From Nanobdellati archaeon (GTDB taxonomy: Archaea > EX4484-52 > WAPT01), in contig WAPT01000022.1 in the NCBI GenBank assembly GCA_015520605.1, forward strand, positions 1-42,936: a DNA stretch of 42,936 nucleotides, in the 5' to 3' direction. Shown piece by piece: positions 1 to 7,708 of the stretch. Both the position numbers and the translations under genes were made by a program. Numbering within the stretch: position 1 is the stretch's first letter; every line of letters begins with the position of its first letter. Under the pieces are notes generated by a model. That model saw only the letters and a program-made list of their open reading frames with translations, had not been told where the DNA came from and did not search any database.

Positions 1-18
1 AGAGCTATGCGAGAACCT

Positions 19-99
19 TTATCTCTCCAGGGACTCTATTACGTTTAAATATTCGCGATACAATATCTTATCAGGTTTTTTGTGTCCCCATTCGGGCAT
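19..99 (-). CDS. Possible truncated 26-aa ORF with strong RBS
   Basis: A minus-strand ATG follows GGAGGTGATG directly and opens a 26-codon frame (MPEWGHKKPDK...) that ends at TAA near the window edge. The ribosome-binding site is good for such a short frame, so this is either a very small gene or the 5' relic of a longer one whose frame was broken. It runs divergently from the transposase relic that starts at 141. No family is recognised. It could be chance, because the start region is part of a 13-bp inverted repeat shared with the transposase start. Confidence 0.25.
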   Translation of the reverse strand: MPEWGHKKPDKILYREYLNVIESLER

Positions 100-146
100 C
101 ACCTCCTCAAAAATTTTTTGATCATAGCGAAGCGGAGGTGATGCCC
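94..146. repeat. 13-bp perfect inverted repeat joining two divergent start sites
   Basis: GGGCATCACCTCC at 94-106 is exactly complementary to GGAGGTGATGCCC at 134-146. Between the arms lies a second palindrome (TCAAAAA-T-TTTTTGA, about 107-121). Each arm is a Shine-Dalgarno sequence plus ATG for a divergent reading frame. This could be the start region of an insertion sequence, a hairpin, or an outcome of inverted duplication. Confidence 0.6.
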
Positions 147-590
147 TCTAAGCTTAAACCTTTATTTCCACTTAAACGTAACGAAAAGGACAAGAGAACG
201 AAAATCTATGCAACCATAGACTATATTTTATTTTCATCATACAGAAAATCAGCAGACAGAATAAGCATCTACTTTCAAAAAATAAGCAAATCTTTCGTAT
301 GAAAGATACGTTAAATCTTTTAAAGAAAAAGTAAAGCTGAACAAGGAAATGAAGCACAGAAAACTTATAGCAATGGATGAAACTATAATAAAAACCAACG
401 GAAAGAAGTGCTACGTTTATGTTGCGTACGATTTGAGCAACAACGAACTGCTTTGCATGAAAGGCTCATGCAACACGGAATATTGCAACAACTCTTGCCT
501 TTGTGAGGAAGGTTTTGAAAACTTCTTTTGATTTAAGGATTTTTCAAAAGCTCCAGAAAAAATAAAAGGAATAGAAAATCTTTTCCCATA
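141..590 (+). pseudogene. Degraded DDE transposase (IS240/IS6-like), N-terminal half
   Basis: Starting at ATG 141 after GGAGGTG, the frame reads MPSKLKPLFPLKRNEKDK and continues to about 297 (ISKSFV-stop). Shifting frame there gives SYERYVKSFKEKVKLNKEMK, which runs on into LIAMDETIIKTNGKKCYVYV. The segment DET..K.NGK..YVYVAYDLSNNELL matches the first catalytic Asp region of DDE transposases of the IS240/IS6 type. A stop at 529-531 is followed by readable but non-functional sequence (FKDFSKAPEK...) to about 590. The second Asp and the Glu of the triad are missing. The element therefore has at least one frameshift, one stop and a deletion of its 3' half, and it is inactive. The family assignment rests on motif reading only. 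Confidence 0.7.
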
Positions 591-671
591 ACAACGGAAA
601 TTGCTATTATATTTATGAGAAAAGGGAAATAGATCCCAGCAAATAGGGAGAATTTAAAATAGAGAATATCA

Positions 672-1061
672 TGAGTTTTTTGGGTTTAAAAGATGAAAAT
701 CTATCAGAAAAGGTCAAAAATGGTAGATGAAATTTTAAAGGATAAAGGTGTGTCCGATTCGGCATGGATTCAAAAATTCAAAGCAAAAGGTGAGGAGCCT
801 CCAATTTATTACAAAATGTTTCCTCTGGAAAATCTGATAAATATAAGGAATTGCAAAGGAAAAACAGTTCAGCTCGGCTATTTAAATAAGGAGGGAGAAT
901 TGATAGACAAAATCCATGGGGAATGGTACAAATTCTTTGAGTTTGCTGATGGCAGTATTTTCTTTATAAAAGAAAGCGGTTGGAGCTCGCTCGAGATCAA
1001 AATTCAAGACAAAAACGAAAGGATAAAGAATACATACAAAATGGAGTTGTTTTTGATTTAG
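672..1061 (+). CDS. Hypothetical protein, probably frameshifted near its start
   Basis: The uninterrupted frame begins at ATG 693 (122 aa, MKIYQKRSKMVDEILKDKG...). A better-looking start lies at ATG 672 in another frame (MSFLGLKDENLSEKVK). Dropping one A from the A5 run at 710-714 joins it smoothly to MVDEILKDKGVSDSAW. The gene may thus have suffered a single-base insertion, or the run may be a sequencing error. The body is hydrophilic with several aromatic residues (IYYKMFPLENL, GEWYKFFEF) and has no signal peptide or membrane segment. No family is recognised. It lies between an IS relic and a gene-poor stretch, so it could be decaying. Confidence 0.45.
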
Positions 1062-1219
1062 GAAAGTGTCCTGAGTCCCGATACGATACCCGCGCAGGAA
1101 GAATGAAAAGTATCAGTGCCAAAAATAACAAAATGATGTAATGATGTTTATGATGTAATAATGTTTCATCACCAATCCGATCATAACATAGTTTATGATG
1201 ATTTTGTATAATCGTGGAC

Positions 1220-1333
1220 TTACTTCTCAACTTCTTCAACTTTCGCTTTCCTCATACCCAAAATACCGGAAACAAGGTAGCGATTTTCTATAGGAGCATT
1301 ATGAAAAGCATCGCGTAAATGTTGCGCCACCAT
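1220..1333 (-). CDS. Possible 37-aa ORF directly after RuBisCO stop
   Basis: The ATG lies one base after the TAA of the RuBisCO gene and opens a 37-codon frame (MVAQHLRDAFHNAPIENRYL..., ending KAKVEEVEK). The composition is protein-like and the position would allow translational coupling to the upstream gene. No family is recognised. The rest of 1062-1219 shows no gene, only AT-rich sequence with a degenerate ATGATGTAAT-like repetition at about 1131-1165. Confidence 0.3.
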   Translation of the reverse strand: MVAQHLRDAFHNAPIENRYLVSGILGMRKAKVEEVEK

Positions 1334-1334
1334 T

Positions 1335-2747
1335 TTAAATGCTCCACACTTCTCTAAAGCTCATCCTGCCGCTCAGCACCATCTCTGTCAGCAATTCCCT
1401 GTTCTTCCTTTCGAATTCCAGTTTTTCCATGATCTCGCGCGGATCAATATAGTTAAAGTGCTCAAGCGCTTCCTTTAGCTCCTTGCTTTTTCTCGCATAT
1501 TCTTTGAGAGAAATGCCACTCGCCACAGCTTCGGCAGCGTCTCTCATGGCTTTTGCTCCCGCTCTCGTGCCTCCCGGGTGACCATGCACGCCTCCTCCCG
1601 CCTGAGCGGTAACGTTCTTGCCGTGTAGCGCTATCAAAGCTTCCATCCTTGCGGGATCAAGTCCACCTGAAGCAACAGGCATGATTGGTTTGATGTGTGG
1701 TGTATACTCAAATTGAAGAGCTCCGAGGTACAGCTTCTCGCCTACCTTCCTTTTCTCCGCAAGCTCGTGGAAGTGCTTTATGAGCAATGCGCCACCCTCC
1801 ATCTTACCCACTCCCGTACCTATATGAAGCTGATCAACACCCACAATCCTGTACAACTTCTCCATGATTTGGAAGTTCACACCAAAAGAGCCACGATGCC
1901 ATGCCGCATATCCGGCTCTGTGTGCATGGATGGCAAGTTTTCTCTTCCTCGCTTCACCCACGAGATGGTTGAGAGCCGCAAGACCGAGAATGTAAACATC
2001 CAACATGATGAAGTTGTGTCCTCTTTCAACGACGTAATCCATCCTCTCTATCATCCTCTCAAAGCTGACATCCGTTATATTCGTGCAGTAGATCTTCTTC
2101 TCTCCCGTCTCTCTCTCAGCCTTATCCATCGCTTCGAACGTTGCATCGAACCTCTCTTTCCACCTGCAGAATCCCTGGTCAACAAGGTTTTCATCATCCT
2201 TAACGAGATCAAGCCCACCGACCCAAGCGTCATAGGCAACGTTTGCAAACTCCTTGGGGGTAAGACCGACCTTGGGCTTGACTATCGTGCCCACATGAGG
2301 TCTCTTGCTTTTATGTGTACCCACACACCTCCTTATTCCGTTCAGCCCGTAGAGGGGGCCGTTAAACTGTTTCTGAAACTTCAGCGGGAACTTTATATCC
2401 AGAACATACAGCTCATCAAGTTCTTTCAACCCGAAAATGTTGCCCAGTACCGATGCCTGAAACTGAAGTAGATTCTTGGTGTCGAAGTGCTGGAAAGGAT
2501 AAGCTATAAAAACATAGCCTGCAGTCTCACTTACCTTCTCAATACGGAAAATTCTGGCTCTGTAATTCTTCAAAACTGTCTCGTTCATGGTCTTTATGGC
2601 TGTCCACGTTCCAACCGAGCTTTCAGAAGCAACAGCTTCGGCGAGCTTTTCTATTTTCTCCTTACCTCTGATCCAGAAAAGCGCTATAAAATCATCCTCT
2701 GAAGGCTCATAGTCAAACTCGATATAGTTGTAACCGCCGTATGTCAT
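1335..2747 (-). CDS. rbcL: Ribulose-1,5-bisphosphate carboxylase, form III-type large subunit
   Basis: This enzyme adds CO2 to ribulose 1,5-bisphosphate, giving two 3-phosphoglycerates. In archaea the known contexts are AMP/nucleoside salvage, or a phosphoribulokinase-dependent pathway in some methanogens. The 470-aa protein shows the TIVKPKVGL motif (Lys157, Lys159), the carbamylation and metal-binding motif KDDE (183-186), HRAG (His276, Arg277), loop 6 GTGVGKMEGG (Lys315) and the phosphate-binding GGGVHGHPGG. The start is the ATG at 2747, preceded by GGAGGTGGTTCG; a longer frame to 2789 lacks such a site. The position matching spinach His298 appears to be Tyr280. No small subunit, phosphoribulokinase, AMP phosphorylase or ribose-1,5-bisphosphate isomerase gene lies nearby, so the pathway cannot be told from context. 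Confidence 0.95.
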   Translation of the reverse strand: MTYGGYNYIEFDYEPSEDDFIALFWIRGKEKIEKLAEAVASESSVGTWTAIKTMNETVLKNYRARIFRIEKVSETAGYVFIAYPFQHFDTKNLLQFQASVLGNIFGLKELDELYVLDIKFPLKFQKQFNGPLYGLNGIRRCVGTHKSKRPHVGTIVKPKVGLTPKEFANVAYDAWVGGLDLVKDDENLVDQGFCRWKERFDATFEAMDKAERETGEKKIYCTNITDVSFERMIERMDYVVERGHNFIMLDVYILGLAALNHLVGEARKRKLAIHAHRAGYAAWHRGSFGVNFQIMEKLYRIVGVDQLHIGTGVGKMEGGALLIKHFHELAEKRKVGEKLYLGALQFEYTPHIKPIMPVASGGLDPARMEALIALHGKNVTAQAGGGVHGHPGGTRAGAKAMRDAAEAVASGISLKEYARKSKELKEALEHFNYIDPREIMEKLEFERKNRELLTEMVLSGRMSFREVWSI

Positions 2748-2883
2748 CGAACCACCTCCAAACTCAGATGCTTTGATAAAAAGTACCACACCATTGTTAT
2801 TTCTTCGAACACACTCTTATATCTCTTTCTTTTTTCTTTCACTCACCCCGGTGTTTCCTTACTGCCTGTACCTTCAGTAACGA

Positions 2884-2892
2884 TTTTTAAAA
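2884..2892 (+). promoter_or_regulatory. TATA box for acylphosphatase gene
   Basis: TTTTTAAAA centred about 27 nt before ATG 2915. This spacing would place transcription initiation at or next to the start codon, so the message is probably leaderless. Confidence 0.5.
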
Positions 2893-2914
2893 TTTCAAAA
2901 TTAAGGTTGTAATT

Positions 2915-3223
2915 ATGGTGACTCAGAACAAGAGAGAAGAAGATGCAGGAAATGCGGCGGCGCTCATTCGTGTTTACGGTGTCGTGCAGGGAGTGGGGTA
3001 CAGGGCATTCACTATGCAGCACGCCGAAAGACTTGGTCTTAAAGGGTACGTCAGGAACATGGAAGACGGAAGTGTGGAGGTTTATGTTGAGGGTGCGAAG
3101 GAGAAGATCGAGGAGCTCATAAAAAAGCTGGAGGAAGGCCCTTTCCTTGCCAGAGTTGAAAAGTTGGATGTTAGCTGGACTGAGCTGAAAGGAGAGTATG
3201 GCGATTTCAGAATAGTTTATTGA
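2915..3223 (+). CDS. acyP: Acylphosphatase
   Basis: A 102-aa protein that hydrolyses acyl phosphates such as carbamoyl phosphate and 1,3-bisphosphoglycerate. It has the family signature VYGVVQGVGYRAFTMQHAERLGLKGYVRN, with the catalytic Arg in GVGYR and the catalytic Asn in VRN, followed by EDGSVEVYVEG. About 16 residues precede the usual start of the fold, so translation could begin a little later. The gene is divergent from RuBisCO and convergent with SRP54, with a T-rich tract separating it from the latter. Confidence 0.93.
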   Translation: MVTQNKREEDAGNAAALIRVYGVVQGVGYRAFTMQHAERLGLKGYVRNMEDGSVEVYVEGAKEKIEELIKKLEEGPFLARVEKLDVSWTELKGEYGDFRIVY

Positions 3224-3233
3224 GGTGGTAACT

Positions 3234-3264
3234 CTTTTTTATTATTTTTCTCATAATCTTTTTC
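3234..3264 (+). terminator. T-rich terminator tract after acyP
   Basis: Runs of T (CTTTTTTATTATTTTTCTC and CTTTTTCTC) lie just after the acyP stop. Archaeal RNA polymerase terminates on such U-tracts. The tract overlaps the 3' end of the convergent SRP54 gene. Confidence 0.45.
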
Positions 3265-4581
3265 TCATAATCCGAACCCTGAAAGCATCTTGTCGAGCTT
3301 CATACCTCTTCTCAAAAATCTTCCTTTTTTGAACTTCTTGATCATCCTCTTCATCTGCTTATAAGCCTTTAACAGCTCCGCCACTTCCTCCGGCTTCGTT
3401 CCACTTCCTCTTGCGATTCTTTCTATTCGTGAGCGGTTTATTATTTCCGGATTCATTCTTTCTTCCTTGGTCATGGAATCTATCATGTACTTCCACTTCC
3501 TGAATTTCTCCTCCTGCAACTTCAGCACATCTTTTGGCATCTTAATTCCGGGAAGGGGTAGCATCTCCAGTACCCGTGATATTCCTCCCATCTTTCCAAC
3601 ATTTTCTATCTGCTGGTAGAAATCAATGATGGTGAACTCACCCTCAAGCATACGCTTCGCCTGCTCCTCGTCCATAACCTCTCTCGCTTTCTCAAGCAAG
3701 GTCTGGAGATCTCCCATTCCGAGGAGTCTGGAAACAAATCTCACGGGATCGTACTCTTCCAGATCCTCAATCTTCTCTCCCGTTCCGATGAAAATTACTC
3801 TCGCGTCCGATGCATGACATGCTGATAAGGCACCGCCACCTTTGGCTGAGGAGTCCATTTTAGTGACGATTATACCCGTTATACCCACGGCATCGCTAAA
3901 TCCCTTTGCCTGGGTGTATGCGGCCTGTCCCATGTCAGCTGAGATGACGAGCCACTTCTCATCCGGCTTGAGGATAGAATCCACCCGCTTTATTTCCTCT
4001 ATGAGCTCGCTGTCGAGAGCCGACCTGCCCGCGGAGTCCACAATCAGGATATCATAATTCTTTTCCTCGTAAACCTCCAGAGCTCCTCTTATTATCCTAT
4101 CGATGTCTTTCTCGTTCTCAATTCCGAAAAAGTCAAGCCTGTGTTTTTCGCAAAGTTGCTTCAGCTGGTGATAAGCAGCTGGTCTGTGTATGTCCGCGGC
4201 AACGGCAAGGGCCTTCAATCCTCTCTTCCTGAAGTAACTGGCAAGTTTTGCTGTTGTTGTTGTCTTACCGCTACCGTAAATACCGAGGAGGAGAATTTTC
4301 TGTCTGCCCATTCTTATAGTTGCCTTTTCTTGCCCGAGAAGCTTCACGAGCTCATCATACACTACCTTTATGACGTATTCCCTCCTCGTCAACCCGGGAG
4401 GAATTTCTTCCCTGAGGGCTTTTTCCTTTATCCTTTTGGACAGCTCAAAGACGAGCTTTATATCTACATCAGACTGGATGAGCACTCTCTGTATGCCCCT
4501 CACCAATTCTTCAATCTCCGCCTTTCCGGGGGAGGACTTTGAAAGAAAACCGCCAACAATATCTTTCAGTCTGGACAGCAT
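3265..4581 (-). CDS. srp54: Signal recognition particle protein SRP54
   Basis: This GTPase binds 7S RNA, recognises signal sequences on nascent chains and docks with FtsY at the membrane. The 438-aa protein has an N-terminal helical bundle (1-90), a G domain with P-loop GIYGSGKTTTTAKLA (from about 100), VDSAGRSA, TKMDSSAKGGG and GTGEKIEDLEEYDP. A C-terminal M domain follows (from about 300) with the Arg/Gly-rich RNA-binding segment SRIERIARGSGT and a basic, Met-rich tail. The usual Gln of the G1 motif (GxQGSGKT) is Tyr and the usual DTAGR is DSAGR, both mild variants. Its partner FtsY lies about 1.1 kb away on the other strand. Confidence 0.96.
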   Translation of the reverse strand: MLSRLKDIVGGFLSKSSPGKAEIEELVRGIQRVLIQSDVDIKLVFELSKRIKEKALREEIPPGLTRREYVIKVVYDELVKLLGQEKATIRMGRQKILLLGIYGSGKTTTTAKLASYFRKRGLKALAVAADIHRPAAYHQLKQLCEKHRLDFFGIENEKDIDRIIRGALEVYEEKNYDILIVDSAGRSALDSELIEEIKRVDSILKPDEKWLVISADMGQAAYTQAKGFSDAVGITGIIVTKMDSSAKGGGALSACHASDARVIFIGTGEKIEDLEEYDPVRFVSRLLGMGDLQTLLEKAREVMDEEQAKRMLEGEFTIIDFYQQIENVGKMGGISRVLEMLPLPGIKMPKDVLKLQEEKFRKWKYMIDSMTKEERMNPEIINRSRIERIARGSGTKPEEVAELLKAYKQMKRMIKKFKKGRFLRRGMKLDKMLSGFGL

Positions 4582-4693
4582 GAGGTGTGTTTTGTGTGCT
4601 CAACTTTTTAAGGTTAGGGAAACTATCCAAATCCCATCCGCAGATTTTTAAAACTTCCATACCAGATGCTTTTTGAACAAGGAGGTGTTCGAA

Positions 4694-5131
4694 ATGGATA
4701 TGGGTCAAATGAACACGGATCAGCAGAGGATGGCCAAGGTTCTGCAGGCGGAAATCTACGGGCAGGAGATGAAAAGGCTTGAACGGGAATATGAGATGTT
4801 GATGCTCAGAATTCAGGAGATGGAGAAAACCATCAAAGCGCTTGATGAAGTATCGTCCAAGAAAACCTTCAGGGCAATAGTCCCGATCGGGAGTGACGTG
4901 CTTGTGAGAGCAAATATTGAAGATGCTTCGGAATTCCTCGTTGCCGTAAGCTCCAAGTACTTCGTGAAGATGAGTCATGAAAACGCGAGGGACTTTCTGC
5001 TCAAACAAAAAAAGATCCTTGGGGATGCTGCAGAGAAGTTGGAAAAGCAGTTTGAAGCCATAGAAGCTCAGTTCCAGAAAGTGGTGGAGGAAATCAGAGA
5101 GATGGAAGAGGAACTACATGAAGAGGAGTGA
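4694..5131 (+). CDS. pfdA: Prefoldin alpha subunit
   Basis: Subunit of the jellyfish-shaped hexameric chaperone (2 alpha, 4 beta) that captures unfolded proteins for the thermosome. The 145-aa protein consists of N- and C-terminal coiled coils flanking a hairpin core (FRAIVPIGSDVLVRANIEDASEFLVAVSSKYFV), as in the alpha family. The start is ATG 4694, six bases after GGAGGTG (4681-4687); an in-frame TTG at 4673 is upstream of this site and less likely. A TATA-like GATTTTTAAAAC lies at about 4643-4654. The beta subunit is encoded at 17781 in the exosome operon. Confidence 0.93.
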   Translation: MDMGQMNTDQQRMAKVLQAEIYGQEMKRLEREYEMLMLRIQEMEKTIKALDEVSSKKTFRAIVPIGSDVLVRANIEDASEFLVAVSSKYFVKMSHENARDFLLKQKKILGDAAEKLEKQFEAIEAQFQKVVEEIREMEEELHEEE

Positions 5132-5211
5132 ACCTGAGCAGGAATACCGGAGAATTCAAATTCAGATGCTTGGAAATGCGGGGCCGGTGGTTTTCTGATC
5201 GGGTGAGTAAC

Positions 5212-5748
5212 ATGAAATCCTATAGCCCGTCAGTCAGGGGCAGCATTACTGAAAACGCTAAAGAGGTCAGAGACTTCGAACAAGACCCTTACAAAGACAG
5301 GATAGTTGTGTGCGTGCTTGTCTACATCTTCAGAGAGGACGGTAAGCTTCTGCTCCTCAAAAGGAAGAATCCGCCATATAGTGGCTATTGGGAAACGGTG
5401 GGCGGTAAGGTGGAGTTCCTTGAGCCACTGGAAAAAGCGGCGATGAGGGAGGTTAAAGAAGAAGCCGGGATAGAGATTGATGAGAGTTCCCTTCAATTTG
5501 TGGGAGTATTTCAGCACATCGTTAAAGCTGAGAAATATCACAGAGTCCTGATAGTGTATGCGGTGAAGGTGCCTGTAAATGTAGAAATAAAAGTGAGTGA
5601 GCACGATGAGTTTGGATGGTTCGATATAAATAATCTTCCTGAGAAGGTTTTATGCGGGCCGATAGATGACGCTTACAGAATCGTCTTTGGTGGGAGCAAT
5701 GCTGAAAAGGTTGAAACAAAGGCTCGAAAGCATCCTGAAGGGTGTTGA
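5212..5748 (+). CDS. Nudix hydrolase
   Basis: Pyrophosphohydrolase of the Nudix superfamily, which cleaves a nucleoside diphosphate linked to another group; the substrate is not predictable here. The full Nudix box is present: GGKVEFLEPLEKAAM then REVKEEAGI, matching GX5EX7REUXEEXGU. The start is set at ATG 5212 after GGGTGA (178 aa). The frame stays open to a GTG at 5128 that overlaps the prefoldin stop, so a 206-aa form coupled to pfdA is possible. The C-terminal about 17 codons overlap the start of ftsY by 50 nt, which indicates co-transcription. Confidence 0.88.
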   Translation: MKSYSPSVRGSITENAKEVRDFEQDPYKDRIVVCVLVYIFREDGKLLLLKRKNPPYSGYWETVGGKVEFLEPLEKAAMREVKEEAGIEIDESSLQFVGVFQHIVKAEKYHRVLIVYAVKVPVNVEIKVSEHDEFGWFDINNLPEKVLCGPIDDAYRIVFGGSNAEKVETKARKHPEGC

Positions 5749-6721
5749 GGAAGAGCTCGAGGAAAGGGAAGCTGAAGCGCTAACGACGGAGGAGAAGCCA
5801 GAAAAGAAGGAGGAGGAAGAGGGCGGTAAAAGAGAAAAAGCCAAAAAAGAAGGGAAGCGAATCCCGATCCTTCAGATTGAGTTAACGGAGAGCCTTCTCG
5901 ATAACGTTCTGTGGCAGATTGAGCTGGCAATGCTTGAGAACAATGTTGCTGAGGAAGCTGCTTCTCACATCTGTGAAAGTGTGAAAGAAAAGCTTGCGGA
6001 CAGGGTGGTGAGCAGGAGGGATGTTGGAAAGCTTGTTAAAGATGCTGTAAGAGAAGAAATTGAGAGACTCTTCGAATTGCAGGAGATCTGTATTGAGGAT
6101 GTCATAGAGAAAAAGAAAAAGGAGGGCAAGCCCGCTTTGATTCTCTTTTTCGGGTTTAATGGTGCAGGCAAGACAACCACGATGGCAAAGATAGCATATA
6201 TGCTCCTTAAAAAAGGATACTCGGTTGTTTTTGCAGCAGCGGACACATTCAGGGCGGCAAGCATAGAGCAACTGGAGGAACACGCGCGCAACCTCAACAT
6301 TAAAGTTATAAAGCATCGCTACGGTTCAGACCCCGCTGCGGTGATATTCGACGCAATGAAATACGCGGAAAGCAAGAACATTGATGTTGTCCTTGCGGAT
6401 ACCGCCGGCAGGTCTCATGCTGACAAAAATCTCCTGGAAGAGCTCAAAAAGATAGTGCGTGTTAACAAACCAGATCTCAGAATTCTTGTGCTTGAAGCCA
6501 TAGCAGGCAACGATATAATCGAGCAGGCCAGAAGGTTCGAGGAAGCGGGAGTAGATGGTGTAATACTCACGAAATGGGATGTGGATGAGAAGGGTGGAGC
6601 TGCCATCTCCGCAGTTTATGTGCTTCAGAAACCCATACTGTTTGTGGGAACTGGCCAAAGTTACGAAGATCTCGAACATTTCGATAAGGAAAAGCTCCTG
6701 CATGAGATTGTAGGCAGGTAA
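5699..6721 (+). CDS. ftsY: Signal recognition particle receptor FtsY
   Basis: SRP receptor GTPase that receives SRP54-ribosome complexes at the membrane. The 340-aa protein begins with an acidic, highly charged A region (about 1-60, runs of Glu/Lys), then the NG domain with P-loop FFGFNGAGKTTTMAKIA, ADTFRAASIEQLEEHARNL, ADTAGRSHADKNLLEEL, TKWDVDEKGGAAIS and GTGQSYEDLEHFD. The usual TKLDADAKGG is TKWDVDEKGG. The start is ATG 5699, preceded by GGTGGGAG; the frame extends upstream to 5666 but within the Nudix gene. It overlaps the Nudix gene by 50 nt. Confidence 0.96.
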   Translation: MLKRLKQRLESILKGVEEELEEREAEALTTEEKPEKKEEEEGGKREKAKKEGKRIPILQIELTESLLDNVLWQIELAMLENNVAEEAASHICESVKEKLADRVVSRRDVGKLVKDAVREEIERLFELQEICIEDVIEKKKKEGKPALILFFGFNGAGKTTTMAKIAYMLLKKGYSVVFAAADTFRAASIEQLEEHARNLNIKVIKHRYGSDPAAVIFDAMKYAESKNIDVVLADTAGRSHADKNLLEELKKIVRVNKPDLRILVLEAIAGNDIIEQARRFEEAGVDGVILTKWDVDEKGGAAISAVYVLQKPILFVGTGQSYEDLEHFDKEKLLHEIVGR

Positions 6722-6793
6722 AGTGCAATTTCCCCAAAACCATATAAAGTTTTTAAGACAAAATTATAAAGTAAAATTGTTGAGGGGATTTTC

Positions 6794-7357
6794 GTGCCGA
6801 ACATGGCAAAATCTGACGTGAAAGACGGTAATGCTGTACCACAACCACTGAAGAACGGTGGAGAAAAAAAGAATGTGGAAACATCCGATGACAGACCTGT
6901 CCAAAAAACAGTAAGAAAAAGTGGAGAAAAATCTCAAAACCGCGCAAAGTCCGAGTTCTCGGAAGAAAAGGAAGAAGAGGAAATTGACGCTTATTTGAGG
7001 GAAATAGACGAAAAGGTGAGACGCCTAAAGGAAAAGGTGGAGAAAAAAGAAAAAAGCGACAGGAGTGCAGGAATCTTTAAGAAAATAATCCCGGGAACAA
7101 AAAAAGAAAATGACATAAAGGCCGTATCGAAGGAGGTCCACGAGCTAAAAAACAAACTCGAAAAAGCGTGCATGCTTCAGGAAAAACTTGTTGACGAGTT
7201 TGAGGATCTCAAAGAACGCGTAACGAGAATCGAGAAATCTCTCCAGAATTTTAACCTCCCGGTTCTGGACAGAAAAACGAAAGAGATTGAGAAGGATGTA
7301 AGGGCGCTGGAAGACTTCATGTTGAGGCTTCTGGATATAATTGAAAGACTGGCCTGA
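6794..7357 (+). CDS. Hypothetical coiled-coil protein
   Basis: A 187-aa, very hydrophilic protein with no signal peptide or membrane segment. Residues 1-60 are Lys/Ser/Gln-rich and probably disordered. Coiled coil is predicted from heptad-like Leu/Val spacing at about 62-90 (EIDAYLREIDEKVRRLKEK) and about 110-187. The tail VRALEDFMLRLLDIIERLA is loosely reminiscent of short archaellum accessory (FlaC/D/E) segments, but no archaellum gene is nearby and this is not claimed. The start is GTG 6794, six bases after GAGGGG; ATG 6803 is an alternative. A TATA-like TTTTTAAGAC lies upstream. Confidence 0.75.
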   Translation: MPNMAKSDVKDGNAVPQPLKNGGEKKNVETSDDRPVQKTVRKSGEKSQNRAKSEFSEEKEEEEIDAYLREIDEKVRRLKEKVEKKEKSDRSAGIFKKIIPGTKKENDIKAVSKEVHELKNKLEKACMLQEKLVDEFEDLKERVTRIEKSLQNFNLPVLDRKTKEIEKDVRALEDFMLRLLDIIERLA

Positions 7358-7364
7358 AGTTCTA

Positions 7365-7489
7365 TGGCGAGCCCGGGGGGATTTGAACCCCCGACCACTG
7401 GCTCCGAAGGCCAGCGCTCTTTCCAGCCGCAGGCCACCACCACATCTGGCTGGAACGGCCTGACGGAGTCCAGACTGAGCTACGGGCCC
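7365..7489 (-). tRNA. tRNA-Arg(TCG) with intron in the D-loop
   Basis: Read on the minus strand from 7489: acceptor GGGCCCG pairs with CGGGCTC (one G-U). The D-stem is GCTC/GAGC and the anticodon arm is CTGGC-CTTCGGA-GCCAG (anticodon TCG). The T arm is GGGGG-TTCAAAT-CCCCC, with discriminator G and encoded CCA. The gene is 125 nt rather than about 77. The surplus of about 48 nt lies inside the D-loop, between TCTGGA and AGAGC. The insert contains two alternative hairpin helices, TTCCAGCC/GGCTGGAA and CAGGCC/GGCCTG, as expected for a bulge-helix-bulge intron cut by the archaeal splicing endonuclease. The exact splice sites are uncertain by a few bases. Confidence 0.9.
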
Positions 7490-7708
7490 AAGTGGATCGA
7501 GTAGACGAGTTGATTTTAGTTTTTCGATCCTACCAAGAAAAGTTTAATTTTAGAAATTTTTATAAAATGTTGTCCGAGCTGTTTGTCTCTTTTTTAAATG
7601 TGTGAATTGAATTGGAAAAAATAAGGTACTGTATTCATTTCAGAAACCTTTAGACGGATGGTAGAACGATCGCGTTCTGGGTTCTCCGACCATGGCCTGA
7701 TGCGCGGC

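Noticed and set aside
1695-2471. A 258-codon plus-strand frame opposite RuBisCO.
   Set aside because: It lies entirely inside the antisense of a clearly conserved enzyme, and its composition (many His, Cys, Leu) is that of a shadow frame.
6794-7357. Archaellum accessory (FlaC/D/E-like) protein.
   Set aside because: The similarity is only that of a short coiled coil, and no other archaellum gene is present in the window.
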